From Megachile rotundata (lineage: Eukaryota > Arthropoda > Insecta > Hymenoptera > Megachilidae): a DNA stretch of 64,000 bases. Below the pieces are notes generated by a model, which saw nothing but the letters and a program-made list of their open reading frames with translations, ran no database searches and had not been told where the DNA came from. The translations under genes were made by a program, and so were the position numbers. Numbering within the stretch: position 1 is the stretch's first letter; every line of letters begins with the position of its first letter. This document shows positions 14,301 to 29,500 of this stretch, in pieces. The stretch lies in contig NW_027473327.1 in assembly GCF_050947335.1 (NCBI RefSeq), positions 1,736,001-1,800,000 of the forward strand, given 5' to 3'.

Positions 14301-15715
14301 TGATTGTGATTGTATGATTGTATTTGGGAGATTGTATATTGGAGATTGTAATTGTATGATTGCGATTGTATGATTGTGATTGTATGATTGTGATTGTATG
14401 ATTGTGATTGTATGATTGTGATTGTATGATTGTGATTGTATGACTGTGATTGTATGATTGTGATTGTGCGATTGTGATTGTACGATTGTGATTGTACGAT
14501 TGTGATTGTATGATTGTGATTGTATGATTATGATTGTATGATTGTGATAGTATGATTGTGATTGTAAGATTGTGATTGCATGACTGTGATTGTATGATTG
14601 TGATTGTATGATTGTGATTGTATGATTAGGATTGTATGATTGTGATAGTATGATTGTGATTGTATGATTGTGATTGTATGATTGTGATTGTATGATTGTG
14701 ATTGTATGATTGTGATTGTATGATTGTGATCGATTGATTGTGATCGTATGATTGTGATTGTATGATTGTGATTGTATGGTTGTGATTGTATGATTGTGAT
14801 TGCGTGATTGTGATTGTATGATTGTGATGGTTTGATTGTGATTGTATGATTCCGATATTATGATTGTGATTGTATGATTGTGATTGTATGATTGTGGTTG
14901 TATGATTGTATTTGGGAGATTGTGATTGTATGATTGCGATTGTATGATTGTGATTGCGTGATTGTGATTGTATGATTCCGATATTATGATTGTGATTGTA
15001 TGATTGTGATTGTATGATTGTGGTTGTATGATTGTGATTGTATGATTGTATTTGGGAGATTGTGATTGTATGATTGCGATTGTATGATTGTGATTGCGTG
15101 ATTGTGATTGTATGATTGCGATTGTATGATTGTGATTGTATGGTTGTGATTGTATGATTGTGATGGTATGATTGTGATTGTATGATTGCGATAGTATGAT
15201 TGTGATTGTATGATTGTGATTGTATGATTGTGACTGTATGATTGTGATTGTATGATTGTGATTGCGTGATTGTGATTGTATGATTGCGATTGTATGATTG
15301 TGATTGTATGATTGTGATTGTATGATTGTGATAGTATGATTGTGATAGTATGACTGTGATTGTATGACTGTGATTGTATGATTGTGATTGTATGATTGTG
15401 ATTGTCTGATTGTGGTTGTATGATTGTGATTGTATGATTGTGATTGTATGATAGTCATTGCATGATTATGATTGTATGATTGTGATTGCATGATTGTGAT
15501 TGTATGATTGAGATTGCATGATTTTGTATGTATGATTGTGATTGTATGATTGTGATTGTATGACTGTGATTGTATGATTGTGATTGTGCGATTGTGATTG
15601 TACGATTGTGATTGTACGATTGTGATTGTATGATTGTGATTGTATGATTATGATGGAACGATTGTGATTGCATGATTGTGATTGTATGATTGTGATTGCA
15701 TGATTTTGAATGTAT
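11350..15715. repeat. Block P, left copy of a tandem duplication (4.4-4.9 kb)
   Basis: Rare variants repeat in 15.72-20.52 kb. GAGATTG recurs at 11366 and 15734 (offset 4,368), and GATTACATG at 11901 and 16297 (4,396). Cassettes recur at 12313 and 16709, and at 13013 and 17409 (both 4,396). The cassette pair 14105/14315 matches 18963/19173 (4,858), and the ATAGTCATTGCA unit recurs at 15451 and 20267 (4,816). The second member of the 210-bp cassette pair carries TATATT in both copies, a shared derived change that confirms the pairing. A cassettes: 12313, 13013, 14105, 14315. B cassettes: 13335, 14903, 15043. A long antisense open frame (13212-15491) is a by-product of the repeat. Confidence 0.86.
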
Positions 15716-15719
15716 GATT

Positions 15720-18700
15720 GTGATTGTATGATTGAGATTGCATGATTTTGTATGTATGATTGTGATTGTATGATTGTGATTGTATGATTGTGATTGTATG
15801 ATTGTGATTGTATGATTGTGATTGTATGATTGTGATAGTATGATTGTGATTGTATGATTGTGATTGTATGACTGTGATTGTATGATTGTGACTGTATGAT
15901 TGTGATTGTATGATTGTGATAGTATGATTGTGATTGTATGATTGCGATTGTATGACTGTGATTGTATGATTGTGATTGTGCGATTGTGATTGTACGATTG
16001 TGATTGTACGATTGTGATTGTATGATTGTGATTGTATGATTATGATGGAATGATTGTGATTGCATGATTGTGATTGTATGATTGTGATTGCATGATTTTG
16101 AATGTATGATTGTGATTGTAAGATTGTGATAGTATGACTGTGATTGTATGACTGTGATTGTATGATTGTGATTGTATGATTGTGATTGTCTGATTGTGGT
16201 TGTATGATTGTGATTGTATGATTGTGATTGTATGATTGTCATTGTATGATTATGATTGTATGATTGTGATTGCATGATTGTGATTGTATGATTGAGATTA
16301 CATGATTTTGTATGAATGATTGTGATAGTATGATTGTGATTGTAAGATTGTGATTGTATGTCTGTGATTGTATGATTGTGATTGTATGATTTTGAATGTA
16401 TGATTGTGATTGTGTGATTGTGATTGTATGATTGTGATTGTATGATTGTGATTGTATGATTGTGACTGTATGATTGTAATTGTATGATTATGATTGTATG
16501 ATTGTGATTGTATGATTGTGATGGTATGATTGTGATTGTATGATTGTGATTGTATGACTGTGATTGTATGATTGTGATTGTATGATTGTGATTGTATGAT
16601 TGTGATTGTATGATTAGGATTGTGTGATTGTGATAGTATGATTGTGATTGTATGATTGTGATTGTATGATTGTGATTGTATGATTGTGATTGTATGATTG
16701 TGATTGTATGATTGTATTTGGGAGATTGTATTTTGGAGATTGTAATTGTATGATTGCGATTGTATGATTGTGATTGTATGATTGTGATTGTATGATTGTG
16801 ATTGTATGACTGTGATTGTATGATTGTGATTGTGCGATTGTGATTGTACGATTGTGATTGTACGATTGTGATTGTATGATTGTGATTGTATGATTATGAT
16901 GGAATGATTGTGATTGCATGATTGTGATTGTATGATTGTGATGGTATGATTGCGATTGTATGATTGCGATCGTATGATTGTGTTTGTATGATTATGATTG
17001 TATGATTGTGATAGTATGATTGTGATTGTATGATTGTGATTGTATGATTGTGATTGTATGATTGTGATTGTATGATTGTGATTGTATGATTGTGATTGTA
17101 TGATTATGATTGTATGATTGTGATAGTATGATTGTGGTTGTAAGATTGTGATTGCACGACTGTGATTGTATGATTGTGATTGTATGATTGTGATTGTATG
17201 ATTAGGATTGTATGATTGTGATAGTATGATTGTGATTGTATGATTGTGATTGTATGATTGTGATTGTATGATTGTAATTGTATGATTATGATTGTATGAT
17301 TGTGATTGTATGATTGTGAATGTATGATTGTGATCGTATGATTGTGATCGTATGATTCTGATTGTATGATTGTGATTGTATGGTTGTGATTGTATGATTG
17401 TGATTGTATGATTGTATTTGAGAGATTGTATTTTGGAGATTGTAATTGTATGATTGCGATTGTATGATTGTGATTGTATGATTGTGATTGTATGATTGTG
17501 ATCGTATGATTGTGATCGTATGATTCTGATTGTATGATTGTGATTGTATGGTTGTGATTGTATGATTGTGATTGTATGATTGTAATTGTATGATTATGAT
17601 TGTATGATTGTGATTGTATGATTGTGATGATTTGATTGTGATTGTATGATTGCGATATTATGATTGTGATTGTATGATTGTGATTGTATGATTGTGGTTG
17701 TATGATTGTGATTGTATGATTGTATTTGGGAGATTGTGATTGTATGTTTGCGATTGTATGATTGTGATTGTATGGTTGTGATTGTATGATTGTGATGGTA
17801 TGATTGTGATTGTATGATTGCGATAGTATGATTGTGATTGTATGATTGTGATTTTGTGATTGCGATTGTATGATTGCGATTGTATGATTGCGATTGTATG
17901 ATTGTGATTGCGTGATTGTGATTGTATGATTGCGATTGTATGATTGTGATTGTATGGTTGTGATTGTATGATTGTGATGGTATGATTGTGATTGTATGAT
18001 TGCGATAGTATGATTGTGATTGTATGATTGTGATTGTATGATTGTGACTGTATGATTGTGATTGTATGATTCTGATTGCGTGATTGTGATTGTATGATTG
18101 TGATTGCGTGATTGTGATTGTATGATTGTGATTGTATGATTGTGACTGTATGATTGTGATTGTATGATTGTGATTGCGTGATTGTGATTGTATGATTGTG
18201 ATTGCGTGATTGTGATTGTATGATTGCGATTGTATGATTGTGATTGTATGATTGTGATTGTCTGATTGTGGTTGTATGATTGTGATTGTATGATTGTGAT
18301 TGTATGATTGTGATTGTATGACTGTGATTGTCTGATTGTGGTTGTATGATTGTGATTGTATGATTGTGATTGTATGATTGTGATTGTATGACTGTGATTG
18401 TATGATTGTGATTGTATGATTGTGATTGTATGATTAGGATTGTGTGATTGTGATAGTATGATTGTGATTGTATGATTGTGATTGTATGATTGTGATTGTA
18501 TGATTGTGATTGTATGATTGTGATTGTATGATTGTGATTGTATGATTGTGATTGTATGATTGTGATTGTATGATTGTGATTGTATGATTGTGATTGTATG
18601 ATTGTATTTGGGAGATTGTATTTTGGAGATTGTGATTGTATGATTGTGATTGTATGATTGTGATTGTATGATTGTGATTGTATGATTGTGATTGTATGAT

Positions 18701-20520
18701 TGTGATTGTATGACTGTGATTGTATGATTGTGATTGTGCGATTGTGATTGTACGATTGTGATTGTACGATTGTGATTGTATGATTGTGATTGTATGATTA
18801 TGATTGTATGATTGTGATAGTATGATTGTGATTGTAAGATTGTGATTGCATGACTGTGATTGTATGATTGTGATTGTATGATTGTGATTGTATGATTAGG
18901 ATTGTATGATTGTGATAGTATGATTGTGATTGTATGATTGTGATTGTATGATTGTGATTGTATGATTGTATTTGGGAGATTGTATTTTGGAGATTGTAAT
19001 TGTATGATTGCGATTGTATGATTGTGATTGTATGATTGTGATTGTATGATTGTGATCGATTGATTGTGATCGTATGATTGTGATTGTATGATTGTGATTG
19101 TATGGTTGTGATTGTATGATTGTGATTGTATGATTGTAATTGTATGATTATGATTGTATGATTGTGATTGTATGATTGTATTTGGGAGATTGTATATTGG
19201 AGATTGTAATTGTATGATTGCGATTGTATGATTGTGATTGTATGATTGTGATTGTATGATTGTGATTGTATGATTGTGATTGTATGATTGTGATTGTATG
19301 ACTGTGATTGTATGATTGTGATTGTGCGATTGTGATTGTACGATTGTGATTGTACGATTGTGATTGTATGATTGTGATTGTATGATTATGATTGTATGAT
19401 TGTGATAGTATGATTGCGATTGTAAGATTGTGATTGCATGACTGTGATTGTATGATTGTGATTGTATGATTGTGATTGTATGATTAGGATTGTATGATTG
19501 TGATAGTATGATTGTGATTGTATGATTGTGATTGTATGATTGTGATTGTATGATTGTATTTGGGAGATTGTATTTTGGAGATTGTAATTGTATGATTGCG
19601 ATTGTATGATTGTGATTGTATGATTGTGATTGTATGATTGTGATCGATTGATTGTGATCGTATGATTGTGATTGTATGATTGTGATTGTATGGTTGTGAT
19701 TGTATGATTGTGATTGTATGATTGTAATTGTATGATTATGATTGTATGATTGTGATTGTATGATTGTGATGGTTTGATTGTGATTGTATGATTCCGATAT
19801 TATGATTGTGATTGTATGATTGTGATTGTATGATTGTGGTTGTATGATTGTGATTGTATGATTGTATTTGGGAGATTGTGATTGTATGATTGCGATTGTA
19901 TGATTGTGATTGCGTGATTGTGATTGTATGATTGCGATTGTATGATTGTGATTGTATGGTTGTGATTGTATGATTGTGATGGTATGATTGTGATTGTATG
20001 ATTGCGATAGTATGATTGTGATTGTATGATTGTGATTGTATGATTGTGACTGTATGATTGTGATTGTATGATTGTGATTGCGTGATTGTGATTGTATGAT
20101 TGCGATTGTATGATTGTGATTGTATGATTGTGATTGTATGATTGTGATAGTATGATTGTGATAGTATGACTGTGATTGTATGACTGTGATTGTATGATTG
20201 TGATTGTATGATTGTGATTGTCTGATTGTGGTTGTATGATTGTGATTGTATGATTGTGATTGTATGATAGTCATTGCATGATTATGATTGTATGATTGTG
20301 ATTGCATGATTGTGATTGTATGATTGAGATTGCATGATTTTGTATGTATGATTGTGATTGTATGATTGTGATTGTATGACTGTGATTGTATGATTGTGAT
20401 TGTGCGATTGTGATTGTACGATTGTGATTGTACGATTGTGATTGTATGATTGTGATTGTATGATTATGATGGAACGATTGTGATTGCATGATTGTGATTG
20501 TATGATTGTGATTGCATGAT
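15720..20520. repeat. Block Q, right copy of a tandem duplication (4.4-4.9 kb)
   Basis: Adjacent partner of block P, longer by a net of about 0.45 kb. The extra length lies mainly between 17.8 and 18.95 kb and around 19.4-19.7 kb, where cassettes at 18599 and 19551 have no counterpart in P. The cassette at 17409 has a private change (GAGAG for GGGAG) and the one at 18599 reads GTGATTG in its third unit. B cassettes lie at 17717 and 19859. The GATCGATTG units at about 14.2, 14.7, 19.05 and 19.64 kb are found in P and Q and I did not see them elsewhere. Confidence 0.85.
17104..20307 (-). other. Longest antisense open frame (1,067 codons), judged non-coding
   Basis: The - strand consensus contains no stop codon in any frame, so long open frames are expected. 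This is the longest, with a 14-residue repeat drifting around IQSQSYNHNHTITI and occasional substitutions such as LSQ, RQS, SPKYN or SYYHN. The start ATG is made by a TGCATG variant unit, and the stop is a TTA made by a TGATTATG variant unit. The sequence has no signal peptide, no non-repeat domain, no codon-position bias beyond the repeat and no flanking gene structure. Low-complexity Asn/Gln/Ser/His/Ile/Thr content could form beta-rich or prion-like material if it were ever translated, but nothing here supports translation. A repeat with a unit length not divisible by 3 necessarily gives the same peptide in all frames, so this is arithmetic and does not indicate selection. Confidence 0.9.
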
Positions 20521-23500
20521 TTTGAATGTATGATTGTGATTGTATGATTGTGATTGTATGATTGTGATTGTATGATTGTGATTGTATGATTGTGATTGTA
20601 TGATTGTGATTGTACGATTGTGATTGTACGATTGTGATTGTATGATTGTGATTGTATGATTGTGATTGTATGATTGTGATTGCGTGATTGTGATTGTATT
20701 ATTGGGATTGTATGATTGTGATTGTATGATTGTGATTGTATTATTGTGATATTATGATTGTGATAGTATGACTGTGATTGTATGACTGTGATTGTATGAT
20801 TGTGATTGTATGATTGTGATTGTCTGATTGTGGTTGTATGATTGTGATTGTATGATTGTGATCCTATGATTGTGATTGTATGATTATGATTGTATGATTG
20901 TGATTGCATGATTGTGATTGTATGATTGTGATAATATGATTGCGAATGTATGATTGGGATTGTATGTCTGTGATTGTATGATTGTGATTGTATGATTGTG
21001 ATTGTATGATTGTGATAGTATGATTGTGATTGTAAGATTGTGATTGTATGTCTGTGATTGTATGATTGCGATTGTATGATTGTGATTGTATGATTGTGAT
21101 TGTATGATTGTGATTGTATGATTGTGATTGTATGATTGTGATTGTATGCTTGTGATTGTATGATTGTGATTGTATGATTGTAATTGTATGATTATGATAG
21201 TATGATTGTGATTGTAAGATTGTGGTTGTATGACTGTGATTGTATGATTGTGATTGTATGATTGTGATTGTATGATTAGGATTGTATGATTGTGATAGTA
21301 TGATTGTGATTGTATGATTGTGATTGTATGATTGTGATTGTGTGATTGTGATTGTATGATTGCATTTGGGAGATTGTATTTTGGAGATTGTAATTGTATG
21401 ATTGCGATTGTATGATTGGGATTGTATGATTGTGATTGTATGATTGTGCTTGTATGATTGTGATTGTATGATTGTGATTGTATGATTGTGATTGTATGAT
21501 TGTGATTGTATGATTGTGATTGTATGATTGTGATTGTATGATTTTAATTGTATGATTATGATTGTCTGATTGTGATTGTATGATTGTGATGGTTTGATTG
21601 TGATTGTATGATTGCGATATTATGATTGTGATTGTATGATTGTGATTGTATGATAGCGATTGTATGATTATGATTGTATGATTGTGATTGTATGATTGTG
21701 ATTGCATGATTTTGAATGTATGATTGTGATTGTATGATTGTGATTGTATGATTGTGATTGTATGATTGTGATTGTATGATTGTGATTGTATGATTGTGAT
21801 TGTATGATTGTGCTTGTATGATTGTGATTGTACGATTCTGATTGTACGATTGTGATTGTACGATTGTGATTGTACGATTGTGATTGTATGATTGTGATTG
21901 TATGATTGTGATTGCGTGATTGTGATTGTATGATTGGGATTGTATGATTGTGATTGTATGATTGTGATTGTATGATTGTGATTGTATTATTGTGATATTA
22001 TGATTGTGATAGTATGACTGTGATTGTATGACTGTGATTGTATGATTGTGATTGTATGATTGTGATTGTCTGATTGTGGTTGTATGATTGTGATTGTATG
22101 ATTGTGATCCTATGATTGTGATTGTATGATTATGATTGTATGATTGTGATTGCATGATTGTGATTGTATGGTTGTGATAATATGATTGCGAATGTATGAT
22201 TGGGATTGTATGTCTGTGATTGTATGATTGTGATTGTATGATTGTGATTGTATGATTGTGATAGTATGATTGTGATTGTAAGATTGTGATTGTATGTCTG
22301 TGATTGTATGATTGCGATTGTATGATTGTGATTGTATGATTGTGATTGTATGATTGTGATTGTATGATTGTGATTGTATGATTGTGATTGTATGATTGTG
22401 ATTGTATGATTGTGATTGTATGATTGTGATTGTATGATTGTGATTGTATGATTGTAATTGTATGATTATGATAGTATGATTGTGATTGTAAGATTGTGGA
22501 TGTATGACTGTGATTGTATGATTGTGATTGTATGATTGTGATTGTATGATTAGGATTGTATGATTGTGATAGTATGATTGTGATTGTATGATTGTGATTG
22601 TACGATTGTGATTGTACGATTGTGATTGTATGTTTGTGATTGTATGATTATGATGGAACGATTGTGATTGCATGATTGTGATTGTATGATTGTGATTGCA
22701 TGATTTTGAATGTATGATTGTGATTGTATGATTGTGATTGTATGATTGTGATTGTATGATTGTGATTGTATGATTGTGATTGTATGATTGTGATTGTACG
22801 ATTGTGATTGTACGATTGTGATTGTATGATTGTGATTGTATGATTGTGATTGTATGATTGTGATTGCGTGATTGTGATTGTATTATTGGGATTGTATGAT
22901 TGTGATTGTATGATTGTGATTGTATTATTGTGATATTATGATTGTGATAGTATGACTGTGATTGTATGACTGTGATTGTATGATTGTGATTGTATGATTG
23001 TGATTGTCTGATTGTGGTTGTATGATTGTGATTGTATGATTGTGATCCTATGATTGTGATTGTATGATTATGATTGTATGATTGTGATTGCATGATTGTG
23101 ATTGTATGATTGTGATAATATGATTGCGAATGTATGATTGGGATTGTATGTCTGTGATTGTATGATTGTGATTGTATGATTGTGATTGTATGATTGTGAT
23201 AGTATGATTGTGATTGTAAGATTGTGATTGTATGTCTGTGATTGTATGATTGCGATTGTATGATTGTGATTGTATGATTGTGATTGTATGATTGTGATTG
23301 TATGATTGTGATTGTATGATTGTGATTGTATGATTGTGATTGTATGCTTGTGATTGTATGATTGTGATTGTATGATTGTAATTGTATGATTATGATAGTA
23401 TGATTGTGATTGTAAGATTGTGGTTGTATGACTGTGATTGTATGATTGTGATTGTATGATTGTGATTGTATGATTAGGATTGTATGATTGTGATAGTATG

Positions 23501-26500
23501 ATTGTGATTGTATGATTGTGATTGCATGATTGTGATTGTGTGATTGTGATTGTATGATTGCATTTGGGAGATTGTATTTTGGAGATTGTAATTGTATGAT
23601 TGCGATTGTATGATTGGGATTGTATGATTGTGATTGTATGATTGTGATTGTATGATTGTGATTGTATGATTGTGATTGTATGATTGTGATTGTATGATTG
23701 TGATTGTATGATTGTGATTGTATGATTGTGATTGTATGATTGTGATTGTATGATTGTAATTGTATGATTATGATTGTCTGATTGTGATTGTATGATTGTG
23801 ATGGTTTGATTGTGATTGTATGATTGCGATATTATGATTGTGATTGTATGATTGTGATTGTATGATAGCGATTGTATGATTATGATTGTATGATTGTGAT
23901 TGTATGATTGTGATTGCATGATTTTGAATGTATGATTGTGATTGTATGATTGTGATTGTATGATTGTGATTGTATGATTGTGATTGTATGATTGTGATTG
24001 TATGATTGTGATTGTATGATTGTGATTGTACGATTGTGATTGTACGATTGTGATTGTACGATTGTGATTGTATGATTGTGATTGTATGATTGTGATTGTA
24101 TGATTGTGATTGCGTGATTGTGATTGTATGATTGGGATTGTATGATTGTGATTGTATGATTGTGATTGTATTATTGTGATATTATGATTGTGATAGTATG
24201 ACTGTGATTGTATGACTGTGATTGTATGATTGTGATTGTATGATTGTGATTGTCTGATTGTGGTTGTATGATTGTGATTGTATGATTGTGATCCTATGAT
24301 TGTGATTGTATGATTATGATTGTATGATTGTGATTGCATGATTGTGATTGTATGATTGTGATAATATGATTGCGAATGTATGATTGGGATTGTATGTCTG
24401 TGATTGTATGATTGTGATTGTATGATTGTGATTGTATGATTGCATTTGGGAGATTGTATTTTGGAGATTGTAATTGTATGATTGCGATTGTATGATTGGG
24501 ATTGTATGATTGTGATTGTATGATTGTGATTGTATGATTGTGATTGTATGATTGTGATTGTATGATTGTGATTGTATGATTGTGATTGTATGATTGTGAT
24601 TGTATGATTGTGATTGTATGATTGTGATTGTATGATTGTGATTGTATGATTGTAATTGTATGATTATGATTGTCTGATTGTGATTGTATGATTGTGGTGG
24701 TTTGATTGTGATTGTATGATTGCGATATTATGATTGTGATTGTATGATTGTGATTGTATGATAGCGATTGTATGATTATGATTGTATGATTGTGATTGTA
24801 TGATTGTGATTGCATGATTTTGAATGTATGATTGTGATTGTATGATTGTGATTGTATGATTGTGATTGTATGATTGTGATTGTATGATTGTGATTGTATG
24901 ATTGTGATTGTATGATTGTGATTGTACGATTGTGATTGTATGATTGTGATTGCATTATTGTGATATTATGATTGTGATAGTATGACTGTGATTGTATGAC
25001 TGTGATTGTATGATTGTGATTGTATGATTGTGATTGTCTGATTGTGGTTGTATGATTGTGATTGTATGATTGTGATCCTATGATTGTGATTGTATGATTA
25101 TGATTGTATGATTGTGATTGCATGATTGTGATTGTATGATTGTGATAATATGATTGCGAATGTATGATTGGGATTGTATGTCTTTGATTGTATGATTGTG
25201 ATTGTATGATTGTGATTGTATGATTGTGATAGTATGATTGTGATTGTAAGATTGTGATTGTATGTCTGTGATTGTATGATTGCGATTGTATGATTGTGAT
25301 TGTATGATTGTGATTGTATGATTGTGATTGTATGATTGTGATTGTATGATTGTGATTGTATGATTGTGATTGTATGATTGTGATTGTATGATTGTGATTG
25401 TATGATTGTGATTGTATGATTGTGATTGTATGATTGTAATTGTATGATTATGATAGTATGATTGTGATTGTAAGATTGTGGATGTATGACTGTGATTGTA
25501 TGATTGTGATTGTATGATTGTGATTGTATGATTAGGATTGTATGATTGTGATAGTATGATTGTGATTGTATGATTGTGATTGTATGATTGTGATTGTGTG
25601 ATTGTGATTGTATGATTGCATTTGGGAGATTGTATTTTGGAGATTGTAATTGTATGATTGCGATTGTATGATTTGGATTGTATGATTGTGATTGTATGAT
25701 TGTGATTGTATGATTGTGATTGTATGATTGTGATTGTATGATTGTGATTGTATGATTGTGATTGTATGATTGTGATTGTATGATTGTAATTGTATGATTA
25801 TGATTGTCTGATTGTGATTGTATGATTGTGATGGTTTGATTGTGATTGTATGATTGCGATATTATGATTGTGATTGTATGATTGTGATTGAATGATAGCG
25901 ATTGAATGATTATGATTGTATGATTGTGATTGTATGATTATGACTGTATGGTTGTGATTGTATGATTGTGATGGTATGATTGTGATTGTATGATGGTGAT
26001 TGTATGATTGTGATAGTATGATTGTGATTGTATGATTGTGATTGCGTGATTGTGATTGTAAGATTGCAATTGTATGATTGTGATTGTATAATTGTGATTG
26101 TATGATTGTGATAGTATGATTGTGATTGTATGATTGCGATTGCGTGATTGTGATTGTATGATTGGGATTGTATGATTGTGATTGTATGATTGTGATTGTA
26201 TGATTGTGATATTATGATTGTGATAGTATGACTGTGATTGTATGACTGTGATTGTATGATTGTGATTGTATGATTGTGATTGTCTGATTGTGGTTGTATG
26301 ATTGTGATTGTATGATTGTGATCGTATGATTGTGATTGTATGATTATGATTGTATGATTGTGATTGCATGATTGTGATTGTATGATTGTGATAATATGAT
26401 TGCGAATATATGATTGTGATTGTATGTCTGTGATTGTATGATTGTGATTGTAAGATTGTGATTGTATGTCTGTGATTGTATGATTGTGATTGTATGATTG

Positions 26501-29500
26501 TGATTGTATGATTGTGATTGTATGATTGTGATTGTATGATTGTGATTGTATGATTGTGATTGTATGATTGTGATTGTATGATTGCATTTGGGAGATTGTA
26601 TTTTGGAGATTGTAATTGTATGATTGCGATTGTGTGATTGTGATTGTATGATTGTGATTGTATGATTGTGATTGTATGATCGTGATTGTATGATTGTGAC
26701 TGTATGATTGTGATTGTATGATTGTGATAGTATGATTGTGATTGTATGATTGTGATTGTATGGCTGTGATTGTATGATTGTGGTTGTGCGATTGTGATTG
26801 TACGATTGTGATTGTGCGATTGTGACTGTATGATTGTTATTGTATGATTATGATGGAATGATTGTGATTGCATGATTGTGATTGTATGATTGTGATTGCA
26901 TGATTTTGAATGTATGATTGTGATTGTAAGATTGTGATTGTATGACTGTGATTGTGTGATTGTGATTGTATGATTGTGATTGTATGATTATGATTGTATG
27001 ATTGTGATTGTATGATTGTATTTGGGAGATTGTATTTTGGAGATTGTAATTGTATCATTGCGATTGCATGATTGTGATTATATGATTGTGATTGTATGAC
27101 TGTGATTGTATGATTGTGATTGTGCGATTGTGATTGTACGATTGTGATTGTACGATTGTGATTGTATGATTGTGATTGTATGATTATGATTGTATGATTG
27201 CGATAGTATGATTGTGATTGTAAGATTGTGGTTGAATGTCTGTGATTGTATGATTGTGATTGTATGATTGTGATTGTATGATTAGGATTGTATGATTGTG
27301 ATAGTATGATTGCGATTGTATGATTGTGATTGTATGATTGTGATTGTATGATTGTGATTGTATGATTGCATTTGGGAGATTGTATTTTGGAAATTGTAAT
27401 TGTATGATTGCGATTGTATGATTGTGATTGTATGATTGTGATTGTATGATTGTGATTGTATGATTGTGATTGTATGATTGTGATTGTATGATTGCGATTG
27501 TATGATTGTGATTGTATGATTGTGATTGTATGATTGTAATTGTATGATTATGATTGTATGATTGTGATTGTATGATTGTGATGGTTTGATTGTGATTGTA
27601 TGATTGCGATATTATGATTGTGATTGTATAATTGTGATAGCATGATTGCGAATGTATGATTGTGATTGTATGTCTGTGATTGTATGATTGTGATTGTATG
27701 ATTGTGATTGTATGATTGTGATTGTATGATTCTGATAGTATGATTGTGATTGTATGATTGTGATTGTATGATTGTGATTGCGTGATTGTGATTGTATGAT
27801 TGCGATTGTATGATTGTGATTGTATGATTGTGATTGTGTGATTGTGATAGTATGATTGTGATTGTGTGATTGTGATTGTATGACTGTGATTGTATGATTG
27901 TGATTGTATGATCGTGATTGCATGATTGTGATAGTATGATTGTGATTGTGTGATTGTGATTGTATGATTGTGATTGTATGATTGTGATTGTATGATTGTG
28001 ATTGTATGATTCTGATTGTATGATTGTAATTGTATGATTATGATTGTATGATTGTGATTGTATGATTGTGATGGTTTGATTGTGATTGTATGATTGCGAT
28101 ATTATGATTGTGATTGTATGATTGTGATTGTATGATAGCGATTGTATGATTGTGATTGTATGATTATGATTGTATGACTGTGATTATATGATTATGATTG
28201 TATGGTTGTGATTGAATGATTGTGACGGTATGATTGCGATTGTATGATTGCGATAGTATGATTGTGATTGTATGATTGTGATTGTATGATTGTCATTGTC
28301 TGATTATGATTGTATGATTGTGATTGCATGATTGTGATTGTATGATTGTGATAGTATGATTGTGATTGTATGATTGTGATTGTATGATTGTGATAGTATG
28401 ATTGTGATTGTATGATTGTGATTGCGTGATTGTGATTGTATGATTGCGATTGTATGATTGTGATTGTATGATTGTGATTGTGTGATTGTGATATTATGAT
28501 TGTGATAGTATGACTGTGATTGTATGACTGTGATTGTATGATTGTGATTGTATGATTGTGATTGTATGATTGTGATTGTATGATTGTGATTGTATGATTG
28601 CATTTGGGAGATTGTATTTTGGAGATTGTAATTGTATGATTGCGATTGTGTGATTGTGATTGCATGATTGTGATTGTATGAATGAGATTGCATGATTTTG
28701 TATGTATGATTGTGATTGTATGATTGTGATTGCGTGATTGTGATTGTATGGTTGCGATTGTATGATTGTGATTGTATAGTTGTGATTGTATGATTGTGAT
28801 GGTATGATTGTGATTGTATGATTGCGATAGTATGATTGTGATTGTATGATTGTGATTTTGTGATTGCGATTGTATGATTGCGATTGTATGATTGTGATTG
28901 TATGATTGTGATTGTATGATTGTGATTGTATGACTGTGATTGTATGATTGTGATTGCATGATTTTGTATGTATGATTGCGATTGTGTGATTGTGATTGTA
29001 TGATTGCGATTGTATGGTTGTGATTGTATGATTGTGATTGTATGATTGTGATTGTATGATTGTGATTGTATGATTGTGATTGTATGATTGTGACTGTATG
29101 ATTGTGATTGTATGATTGTGATTTTGTGATTGCGATTGTATGATTGCGATTGTATGATTGTGATTGTATGATTGTGATTGTATGATTGTGATTGTATGAC
29201 TGTGATTGTATGATTGTGATTGTATGATTGTGATTGTATGATTAGGATTGTGTGATTGTGATAGTATGATTGTGATTGTATGATTGTGATTGTATGATTG
29301 TGATTGTATGATTGTGATTGTATGATTGTGATTGTATGATTGTGATTGTATGATTGTATTTGGGAGATTGTATTTTGGAGATTGTAATTGTATGATTGCG
29401 ATTGTATGATTATGATTGTATGATTGTGATAGTATGATTGTGATTGTAAGATTGTGATTGCATGACTGTGATTGTATGATTGTGATTGTATGATTGTGAT

